A stretch of DNA of 7,268 nucleotides from an uncultured bacterium (GTDB lineage Bacteria > Methylomirabilota > Methylomirabilia > Rokubacteriales > CSP1-6): NCBI GenBank assembly GCA_946479205.1, contig CAMLFJ010000160.1, forward strand, positions 1 to 7,268. The letters are read 5' to 3'. The position numbers and the translations under genes are program-made. Shown in pieces: positions 1 to 5,622 of this stretch (positions within the stretch are counted from its first letter, which is position 1; each line of letters begins with the position of its first letter). The notes under the pieces were generated by a model that worked only from the letters and a program-made list of their open reading frames with translations, was not told where the DNA came from and did not search any database.

Positions 1-1
1 C

Positions 2-2518
2 CCCGCCGCGGCCTCCGGGGCCCCCCCGGCGGCCTCCCGGGCCGCCCCCGCGCCGGCCGCGGAGGGGAGCCGCCCGGCCGTGCAGGTCACGGTCCGGGAG
101 GCACTGTTCGAGGACGGCGGCGCCACCGTGGTGGACGCCGCGGTGAGCCCGACCGCCCGCGTCGAGGTGGCCGGCGTACGTCTCCACGCGCGCGACTTCG
201 CATGGCCCGCCCGCGCGCCGGTGCCGGTGCGCTTCGAGGCGCCGACCCCCGGCTCGGGCCGCATCACCGCGCAGGGCACGCTCGACCTCGCCGCGCGCAG
301 CCTCGAGCTGCAGGTCACGCCGAGCGGGGTGGACCTCGGGCCCGCCCAGCCCTACCTGCCGGTTCGCGGCCGCGTGACCGGCAAGGCCAGCGGCGACCTG
401 GCGGTGAAGGCCACGCTCGAGCCCTTCACCCTCACCGCGCGCGGCACCGCCGCGATCGCCGACATGGCGCTCGCGGACGCCACCGAGCCCCTGATGACCG
501 CGGCGCGCCTGGAGTCCGCCGGCATCGAGTTCGCGTATCCGGCCGCCGTGACCATCGACCGGGTGTCGTTGCAGAAGCCGTGGGCCCGGATCGAGCGCGC
601 CGCCGACGGCTCGTTCCCGCTGCGCGCGCTGCTCGAGCCGCCCGCGCGGCCCGCGACCGCGCCCGCCCGCGTCGAAAGCCGCGCGCCCACCGGGCCCGCT
701 CCGCCGCCCGCGTCCGCGCCGCTCGACCTTCGGGTGCGCCAGGCCGCGGTCGAGGACGGCGCGTTCGCGCTCGTGGACTCGACGGTGCGGCCGACCGCGC
801 GCGCGGAGATCCGTGACGCCCGGCTGGTCGTCCGCAATTTCACCTGGCCCGCCCGCGAGCCGTCGGAGGTCACGCTCCGCGCCAACACCGGCACCGGCGG
901 CTCGGTGGACGCGCGCGGCCAGATCCGGCTCGACACGCAGGCGATCGACCTGCAGCTCGCGATCAAGCAGCTCGACCTGGCGGTCGCGCAGACCTTCCTG
1001 CCCTCGCGCGGCACCCTGGCCGGCAAGCTCGACTCCGACCTGCGCGTCAAGGGCACGCTCTCGCCGCTCTCGGTCGCGGCGACCGGGCGCATGGCGGTGG
1101 ACGACACGATCTTCGGCGACGGCCAGCGGATGCTGGCCTACATCAAGCGCGTGGACATGGCCGGCCTCGACGCGGACTGGCCGCGCCGGGTGACGATCCA
1201 GCGCGTGGCGATCGACAAGCCGTGGGCCCTCGTGGAGCGCGAGAGCGACGGCCGCCTGCCGCTGCTCGACCTGCTCACGCCCGGCGGCCCCGCCCCGTCC
1301 ACGTCGCCCACCGCGAGCCCGGCCCCGGCGCCCGCCCCCCCGTCCAGGGGGCCCGCACCGCCGCCCGCCGACGGGACGCCTCCGGCGATCACGCTGGGCG
1401 AGCTGGCGGTGGACGAGGGCTTCATCCGGTTCGTGGACCGCACGACGACTCCCGCGTTCACCGAGGAGGCCTCGCGCATCGTGATGACCGGACGCGGGCT
1501 GGGCACCGGCAAGAGCGGCCAGGGCCGGCTCACCCTGAACGGGCGGCTGACCGGCGGCGCGCCGTTCGAGTTCAAGGGCGTGATCGGCGCGCTCGGCGGG
1601 CCCGTCAACGTCGACCTGGAGGGCAAGCTCACCGACTTCCCCCTGCCGCGGGTCAACCCCTACGCCAACAAGCTGATCGGCTGGATCGCCCGGCGGGGGG
1701 CCTTCGCCACCACCGTGCGCTACCGCGTGGTCGACAACGTCCTCACCGCGACCAACGAGGTCGTGCTCGGCCAGCCCGACTTCGCGGCGTCCCGCAGCGG
1801 GGACGAGGTGCGCGACCGGGTCGGCGTGCCGTTCGGGCTGCTCGTCGGGCTGCTCAAGAACGCCAAGGGCGAGGTGCGCCTCTCGGTGCCGGTCACCGGC
1901 AACCTCGCCTCCCGCCAGTTCGATCTCACCGACGCGTTCTGGGAAGCGGTGCGCAAGGCCGCGATCTCCGTGATGGCGCTGCCGGTGAGCTGGGTCGGCA
2001 AGATCTTCTACACCGAGGACGAGCGCGTCGAGACCATCCAGATCTGGCCGGTCTACTTCGAGCCGGGCACCACCCGCTTCGCGCAGGGCTTCGACCAGCA
2101 CGCCGAGCGGCTCGGCGGCTTCCTGCGCGACGCCCCGGGCGTGAACCTCGCGATGAAATCGGTGCTGACGGTGGACGACATCGCCGCGCTCAAGCGCGAC
2201 GTGGTCCGCCAGCGGGTCGAGGCCGCCGCCCGCGAGACCCCTGGGGGGGCGCCGGCCGCCGCGGCGCGCCTCTTCGCGGAGCGCAACCCGGGGCGGCCCG
2301 TGCCGAGCGGCCTGGACGCGATCGTGGCGGAGCTGGTCCGGGACGAGCCCAATCCCGACGCGGCGGCGCAGACCCTGTCGGCCCGGCGGATGGAGACGAC
2401 GCGCGCCCAGCTCCAGGCCGCGGTCAAGGTAGCCCCGGAGCGGCTCCGGGTCACCGAGGGCCTGGTCCCGGTGGAGGGCTCGGGCCAGGGGCGCGTCGAG
2501 TTCGAGATCGCCCCCTGA
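2..2518 (+). CDS. DUF748 / AsmA-like envelope protein, 5'-partial
   Basis: The frame is open to the left edge, so the N-terminus is missing. A GTG at 80 is only an internal valine: the 26 codons before it encode the same Ala/Pro-rich linker type that separates the later modules, and no Shine-Dalgarno precedes it. Numbering from that codon, 812 residues follow. Modules start near residues 3, 217 and 437, each with an E/D-x-G...V-D pattern, and are joined by Pro/Ala linkers (about 186-214 and 402-435). The third runs into a region with NPYANKLIGW (526-535) and a segment around 653-712 (QIWPVYFEPGT, then a long helix) that matches the FxPG/OmpA-like tail of DUF748 proteins. The last 100 residues are helical, ending in a beta-like stretch. 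DUF748 belongs to the AsmA clan, whose studied members (TamB, YhdP, YdbH) span the periplasm and help move lipids to the outer membrane. That role here is inferred from the family. The N-terminal membrane anchor expected in the family would lie off-window. The TGA stop is two bases before the inverted-repeat element. Confidence 0.85.
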   Translation, partial: PAAASGAPPAASRAAPAPAAEGSRPAVQVTVREALFEDGGATVVDAAVSPTARVEVAGVRLHARDFAWPARAPVPVRFEAPTPGSGRITAQGTLDLAARSLELQVTPSGVDLGPAQPYLPVRGRVTGKASGDLAVKATLEPFTLTARGTAAIADMALADATEPLMTAARLESAGIEFAYPAAVTIDRVSLQKPWARIERAADGSFPLRALLEPPARPATAPARVESRAPTGPAPPPASAPLDLRVRQAAVEDGAFALVDSTVRPTARAEIRDARLVVRNFTWPAREPSEVTLRANTGTGGSVDARGQIRLDTQAIDLQLAIKQLDLAVAQTFLPSRGTLAGKLDSDLRVKGTLSPLSVAATGRMAVDDTIFGDGQRMLAYIKRVDMAGLDADWPRRVTIQRVAIDKPWALVERESDGRLPLLDLLTPGGPAPSTSPTASPAPAPAPPSRGPAPPPADGTPPAITLGELAVDEGFIRFVDRTTTPAFTEEASRIVMTGRGLGTGKSGQGRLTLNGRLTGGAPFEFKGVIGALGGPVNVDLEGKLTDFPLPRVNPYANKLIGWIARRGAFATTVRYRVVDNVLTATNEVVLGQPDFAASRSGDEVRDRVGVPFGLLVGLLKNAKGEVRLSVPVTGNLASRQFDLTDAFWEAVRKAAISVMALPVSWVGKIFYTEDERVETIQIWPVYFEPGTTRFAQGFDQHAERLGGFLRDAPGVNLAMKSVLTVDDIAALKRDVVRQRVEAAARETPGGAPAAAARLFAERNPGRPVPSGLDAIVAELVRDEPNPDAAAQTLSARRMETTRAQLQAAVKVAPERLRVTEGLVPVEGSGQGRVEFEIAP
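86..1285 (+). repeat. Internal 642-bp in-frame tandem duplication within the DUF748 gene
   Basis: Bases 86-643 and 728-1285 encode two homologous modules (residues 3-188 and 217-402 counted from the GTG at 80). The offset is exactly 214 residues at the start (ARVEV / ARAEI and FAWPAR / FTWPAR), the middle (LPVRGRVTGK / LPSRGTLAGK) and the end (QKPWARIER / DKPWALVER), so no net insertion or deletion separates them. About half the residues match in the first 45 positions. The third module, from residue 437, keeps only the opening pattern. The Ala/Pro linker at bases 2-79 suggests another module upstream of the window. Confidence 0.85.
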
Positions 2519-2520
2519 TC

Positions 2521-2604
2521 GGGGTCAGGTCTTGAATTACGACATTCGGAGCGCGCCCGGACCTGGTCAAGCCTGGGAAATGTCGTATTTCAAGACCTGA
2601 CCCC
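2521..2604. mobile_element. 84-bp inverted-repeat element (MITE/REP-like, non-coding)
   Basis: The left arm 2521-2546 begins GGGGTCAGGTCTTGAA. The right arm 2579-2604 is its reverse complement over 26 positions with a single mismatch (T in the left arm where the right implies A). The arms enclose 32 bases (2547-2578). The element is clearly less GC-rich than its surroundings. It lies between two convergent genes and carries no ORF of its own. Short palindromes of this kind are usually non-autonomous elements, such as REP/BIME-like sequences mobilised in trans by Y1 (RAYT/IS200-like) transposases, or MITEs. That class is inferred from structure and from a general recollection that GGGGTCAGGTCTTG-type ends recur in environmental genomes. 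No flanking target-site duplication is visible. In RNA the arms would form a long hairpin without a U-tract, so it could weakly terminate or shield transcripts from both sides. Confidence 0.8.
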
Positions 2605-3195
2605 AAACTGGGGGTTGTCGGTGCGGTCGACGAGCGACTCGGGCCCGTCGGTCGGCAGCGCCTCGGCGTAGTTCTGGGCCGCGTCGATGTCACCTTCCCA
2701 CACGTCGCGGGGCAGCTCGTAGAGGACCTCGATCCCGTGGCCGTCCGGGTCCGAGATGTACACGCTGTGGGTCATGCCGTGGTTGATGCGCCGGTGGAAC
2801 GTGACGCCCTTGGCTTGCAGAAATTCGAGCTGCTTGAGCCACGACTCGCGATCCGGCCAGGCGATGGCCACGTGGTTGAGGCCGACCTTGGGCCCCATCA
2901 GGCTCCACGTCTCGGGCGTGCCCTCCGCCGCCACCCCGTCCTTGCGTGGCACCTCGGCGAGCGCCACGTCGTGATGGGAGAGATCGCCGTTCTCCGCGAC
3001 GCCGCTGTAGAAGCGCATCTTGGGCCGCACCTTCCCCGGCTGGGGCTTGAGCTCCGCCACGCAGCGGAAGCCCACGATCTCGGTCCAGAAGCGGTGCGAG
3101 ACCTCGATGTCCCGGACGTTGAGCACGATGTGGTTCACCCCGCGCGGCGCCTGGGCGCTGCCGGTGCTGCGGACTTCCGACTCGGTCTTGGCCAT
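2590..3195 (-). CDS. VOC superfamily protein (glyoxalase / extradiol dioxygenase fold)
   Basis: A 201-residue cytoplasmic protein with no signal peptide. It starts at an ATG (3195) preceded by GGAGGAG at 3200-3206. Two beta-alpha-beta3 modules are visible. Module 1 covers about residues 19-82, beginning GVNHIVLNVRD and including SHHDVAL at 73-79. Module 2 covers about 105-160, beginning GLNHVAIAW and ending DPDGHGIEVLYE at 149-160. Candidate metal ligands are His22, His74 or His75, His108 and Glu156, which fits a metal-dependent VOC enzyme. The DPDGHGIEV string is typical of the superfamily, which includes glyoxalase I, fosfomycin/bleomycin resistance proteins and type I extradiol dioxygenases. 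The reaction cannot be chosen among these. Residues about 161-197 form a tail (LPRDVWEGDID) resembling dioxygenase-like VOC proteins. It is the last gene of the minus-strand cluster, 64 bases after the SnoaL-like gene. Its final residues GVRS and TGA come from the inverted-repeat element, so the original C-terminus was probably slightly different. Confidence 0.85.
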   Translation of the reverse strand: MAKTESEVRSTGSAQAPRGVNHIVLNVRDIEVSHRFWTEIVGFRCVAELKPQPGKVRPKMRFYSGVAENGDLSHHDVALAEVPRKDGVAAEGTPETWSLMGPKVGLNHVAIAWPDRESWLKQLEFLQAKGVTFHRRINHGMTHSVYISDPDGHGIEVLYELPRDVWEGDIDAAQNYAEALPTDGPESLVDRTDNPQFGVRS

Positions 3196-3199
3196 GATT

Positions 3200-3206
3200 C
3201 TCCTCC
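3200..3206 (-). promoter_or_regulatory. Ribosome binding site of the VOC gene
   Basis: The minus strand reads GGAGGAG followed by AATC and the ATG at 3195. This strong Shine-Dalgarno fixes the start. It lies immediately next to the end of the 16-bp tandem repeat array, so the array did not displace it. Confidence 0.8.
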
Positions 3207-3210
3207 GGGG

Positions 3211-3270
3211 GCTAGAACAGCCCCGCGCTAGAACATTCCCCAGCTAGAACATTCCCCAGCTAGAACATCC
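3211..3270. repeat. 16-bp tandem repeat, four copies (last partial)
   Basis: Copies start at 3211, 3227, 3243 and 3259. The two central units are identical (GCTAGAACATTCCCCA). The outer two diverge: the 3211 copy has GCCCCGC at its end and the 3259 copy matches for about 12 bases. All share GCTAGAACA. On the minus strand each central unit reads TGGGGAATGTTCTAGC. The first unit there is the end of the SnoaL-like gene, encoding Gly-Met-Phe-stop, so the array looks like stepwise duplication of that gene's last codons into the gap before the VOC gene. Because 16 is not a multiple of three, the copies fall in different frames relative to the SnoaL-like gene. The array fills most of the 64-base intergenic space. 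Confidence 0.9.
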
Positions 3271-3715
3271 CATTATTGTTGGCCGCCTTCTCCGGAATCT
3301 CCTGGATCACGTCCCAGTGCTCCACGATCTTGCCGTTCTCGAGCTTGAAGACGTCCACGATCGCCGAGCCGCGGGCGCCCGGGGTGCGAACCGCGTGCAC
3401 GTGCAGGATCACGTAGTCGCCCTCGGCCCACACGCGCTTGATCTCGCTCCGCGACTGGGGAAACTTCTCGCGCAGGAACCCGAGGAACGCCTTGAAGCCC
3501 TCGATGCCGTCCGGCGCGTTCGGGTTGTGCTGCACGTAGCGCGGGCCGAAGAACTTCGACGCCGCCTCGAAATCCTTGCGGTTGATCGCGGCCTCGTAGA
3601 ACTCGACCACCGTCTTCTTGTTGGCTTCCCGGGTGTCGTCGGCCGCGGCCGGGATGGGCGCGCTCGAGACCAGCAGACCAGCGGCGGCCAGCCACAGCCA
3701 CGCGATGCGGATCAT
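3260..3715 (-). CDS. Secreted SnoaL-like (NTF2 fold) protein
   Basis: A 151-residue protein starting at ATG 3715, with GGGAGG (3721-3726) five bases upstream. Residues 1-25 are a Sec-type signal peptide: a basic start (MIRIAW), a hydrophobic core, then AAA before the likely cleavage ahead of DD. The mature part is a single NTF2/SnoaL-like alpha+beta domain: helix TVVEFYEAAINRKDFEAA (35-52), YVQHNP (60-65), IEGFKAFLGFLREKFP, then paired strands and DVFKLENGKIVEHWD (121-135). The YxQHNP and ENGKIVEHWDVIQ motifs match the family described as predicted SnoaL-like aldol-condensation enzymes (COG4922-type). Catalysis is unproven for that family, and many NTF2-fold proteins only bind ligands. Sixty bases separate it from the end of the upstream permease gene, longer than the gaps among the transporter genes. 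Its stop codon lies within the 16-bp tandem repeat. Export suggests it acts in the periplasm. Confidence 0.85.
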   Translation of the reverse strand: MIRIAWLWLAAAGLLVSSAPIPAAADDTREANKKTVVEFYEAAINRKDFEAASKFFGPRYVQHNPNAPDGIEGFKAFLGFLREKFPQSRSEIKRVWAEGDYVILHVHAVRTPGARGSAIVDVFKLENGKIVEHWDVIQEIPEKAANNNGMF

Positions 3716-3720
3716 CGGCG

Positions 3721-3726
3721 CCTCCC
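3721..3726 (-). promoter_or_regulatory. Ribosome binding site of the SnoaL-like gene
   Basis: GGGAGG on the minus strand, five bases before the ATG at 3715. It supports the start that includes the signal peptide. Confidence 0.7.
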
Positions 3727-3775
3727 GGGAGCGATCGCCTGCCCGCCGATGATACCGTGCCGGGGCGCCCCCGCG

Positions 3776-4657
3776 CTAGGCGCGCAGCCGGGGGTCGAGC
3801 GCGTCGCGAACCGCGTCGCCCACGAAGTTGAGGCCGACCACCGTGATGAAAAGGGCCGCCCCCGGCCCGAAGACGATCCACGGCGCCTGCTGGAGGTACC
3901 CCCGGCCCGCGTTGATCATGCTGCCCCAGGAGGCGGCCGGGGGCTGGATCCCCAGGCCCAGGAAGGACAGCGAGGCCTCGGCCAGGATGGCGAAAGCCAC
4001 GCTCAGCGAGGCCTGGACCACGATGGGCGCGGTCGCGTTCGGCAGCACGTGCGTCCAGGCGATGCGCCAGCCGGGCGCGCCCAGGGCGCGCGCCGCGTCC
4101 ACGTACTCGCGCGCGGTGATCGTGAGCACCTGCCCGCGCATGAGCCGGGCGAAGGTCGGCGTGTAGACCACCGCGAGCGCGATCACCACCCCGGTCAGGC
4201 CGGCGCCGAGCACCGCGCCCAGGGCCAGGGCCAGTACCAGCGGGGGGAAGGACAGCACCGCGTCCATCGTGCGCATCACGAGGCCGTCCACCCGGCCGCC
4301 CGCGTAGCCCGCGAGCAGGCCGAGCAACCCGCCCGCCAGCACTGCGATGACCACCGAGCCGAAGCCGGCGGCCAGCGACACGCGCGTGCCGAAGATCACC
4401 CGCGAGAGCACGTCGCGGCCCACGTTGTCGGTGCCGAGGAGATGGATCCGGTCGGGGCGGGCCAGCGTGTGGTTGAGGTTCTGCTTGAGCGGATTGTAGG
4501 GCGCCACCACCGGGGCGAGCAGCGCCACCGTGATCGCCAGCAGCATCACCGCGGCCCCGAACGGGGCCAGGCGCGCGCGGGCCGCGCGGCGCAGGATCCG
4601 CCAGCGGCGCTCGCGGACCGAGCGGGACGACGCGGGGGCCGCGACGATGGTGGCCAC
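3776..4657 (-). CDS. ABC importer permease, DppC/OppC type
   Basis: A 293-residue inner-membrane permease of a peptide/nickel/opine-type importer. The order of parts is canonical: a cytoplasmic basic N-terminus (SRSVRERRWRILRRAARAR), TM1 at about 32-52, and the OppC_N segment ending in LLGTDNVGRDVLSRVIFGTR (73-92), a hallmark of DppC-type subunits. Further membrane helices follow. The EAA loop (EYVDAARALGAPGWRIAW, 184-201, then HVLPN), which docks on the ATPase, comes before the conserved SFLGLGIQPP (231-240) and a terminal DALDPRLR (285-292). The length is normal. The start is a GTG four bases after the stop of the DppB-type gene, with no obvious Shine-Dalgarno, so translation is probably coupled to the upstream gene. 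The substrate is unknown, as this family carries peptides, nickel, opines, glycosides and other small compounds. Confidence 0.95.
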   Translation of the reverse strand: MATIVAAPASSRSVRERRWRILRRAARARLAPFGAAVMLLAITVALLAPVVAPYNPLKQNLNHTLARPDRIHLLGTDNVGRDVLSRVIFGTRVSLAAGFGSVVIAVLAGGLLGLLAGYAGGRVDGLVMRTMDAVLSFPPLVLALALGAVLGAGLTGVVIALAVVYTPTFARLMRGQVLTITAREYVDAARALGAPGWRIAWTHVLPNATAPIVVQASLSVAFAILAEASLSFLGLGIQPPAASWGSMINAGRGYLQQAPWIVFGPGAALFITVVGLNFVGDAVRDALDPRLRA

Positions 4658-4661
4658 CGCG

Positions 4662-5606
4662 TCAGCGATGCCGGATCCGGGGATCGATCCAGCCGTAGAG
4701 CAGGTCCACCATCAGGTTGCTCAGGATGAAGCCCACCGCGATCAGCAGCACGACCCCCTGCACGAGCGGGTAGTCACGCGCGAAGACCGCGTCCACCACC
4801 AGGCGCCCGACCCCGGGCAGCGCGAACACGTACTCGGTGATGACCGCCCCCCCGATCAAGGTCCCGAGCTGCAGGCCGAGCACGGTGACCACCGGGATCA
4901 GAGCGTTCTTGAGCGCGTGCCGGCGGATCACCGCGCCGTCGGACAGGCCCTTGGCGCGCGCGGTGCGGATGTAGTCCTCGGAGAGCGCCTCCAGCATGCT
5001 CGAGCGGAGGGTCCGGGTGATCACCGCGGCCAGGGCGAGGCCGAGCGTGATCGCGGGGAGCGCGAGCGAGCGCAGGCCGTCCCACAACTCCTCCATCGGA
5101 TCCACGTAGCCCGAGATCGGCAGCCAGCGGAGGGTGACCCCGAACAGGAAGATCAGCAGCAGTGCGATCAGGAAGTTGGGCATGCAGATGCCGAAGAGCG
5201 CGAACGAGGTCCCGACGCGGTCGAGCGTCGAGTTGCGGCGCGCGGCCGAGAGGATGCCGATGGGCGTGGCGACCAGCAGCGAGATCGCCATCGCGAGCGC
5301 GGCGAGCTGTAGGCTCGGCTTGATCCGCCGCCCCACGTTCTCGATCACCGGCTCCTGGTTGCGGATGGAGCGGCCGAGGTCGCCCCGGAGCAGGCGCCCC
5401 ATCCACGTCGCGTACTGGAGGTAGAGCGGCCGGTCGAGGCCCAGGTCGCTCCGCAGCTGCCGCTTGACCCCGTCGTCCACCGACTCCGCCATCATGGCGT
5501 CGATCGGATCGCCGGGGGTGAGGTGGATGAGCGCGAAGACCCCGGCGGTGACCAGCAACAGCACCGGGATCGTCGCGACCAGCCGGCGGAGGATCAGCAG
5601 GCCCAC
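4662..5606 (-). CDS. ABC importer permease, DppB/OppB type
   Basis: A 314-residue inner-membrane permease, partner of the DppC-type subunit. It begins with TM1 (LLILRRLVATIPVLLLVTAG), then the family motif LTPGDPIDAM (29-38). Next come the periplasmic segment with DLGLDRPLYLQY (54-65) and GDLGRSIRNQEPV (75-87), helices from about 97, and PNFLIALLLIF (143-153). The EAA loop (EDYIRTARAKGLSDGAVIRR, 210-229, then HALKNALIPV) is the ATPase contact. The C-terminus has ALPGVGRLVVDAV (262-274), ARDYPLVQG and the final YGWIDPRIR. The start is GTG, because only 16 bases separate it from the stop of the binding-protein gene and TM1 begins right there. No good Shine-Dalgarno is seen. It overlaps nothing and ends four bases before the next gene. 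Confidence 0.95.
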   Translation of the reverse strand: MGLLILRRLVATIPVLLLVTAGVFALIHLTPGDPIDAMMAESVDDGVKRQLRSDLGLDRPLYLQYATWMGRLLRGDLGRSIRNQEPVIENVGRRIKPSLQLAALAMAISLLVATPIGILSAARRNSTLDRVGTSFALFGICMPNFLIALLLIFLFGVTLRWLPISGYVDPMEELWDGLRSLALPAITLGLALAAVITRTLRSSMLEALSEDYIRTARAKGLSDGAVIRRHALKNALIPVVTVLGLQLGTLIGGAVITEYVFALPGVGRLVVDAVFARDYPLVQGVVLLIAVGFILSNLMVDLLYGWIDPRIRHR

Positions 5607-5622
5607 CGCGGCCGCCGCGGGG

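Noticed and set aside
80..82. GTG as the start of the DUF748 protein
   Set aside because: The frame stays open to the window edge, the upstream codons look like a normal inter-module linker, no Shine-Dalgarno is present, and a membrane anchor would be missing.
1222..2535. Plus-strand open frame (437 codons) overlapping the DUF748 gene in another frame
   Set aside because: The product is almost entirely Arg, Gly, Ala and Pro, and the overlapping DUF748 frame has clear domains and repeats.
3211..3270. Possible CRISPR-like array
   Set aside because: The 16-base units abut directly with no unique spacers, so it is a simple tandem repeat.
3749..3754. Possible -10 box (TATCAT on the minus strand) upstream of the SnoaL-like gene
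   Set aside because: It matches the consensus at five of six positions, but there is no -35-like hexamer about 17 bases upstream, and one such match is expected by chance.
3762..3771. 10-bp palindrome GGGGCGCCCC between the DppC-type and SnoaL-like genes
   Set aside because: It is too short, has no loop or U-tract, and palindromes of G and C are common at this composition, so I do not call it a terminator or operator.
3317..4729. Plus-strand open frame (470 codons) opposite the SnoaL-like and DppC genes
   Set aside because: It is rich in Arg, His, Gln and Ala with no recognisable domain, and antisense to conserved genes, so it is a composition artefact of high GC.
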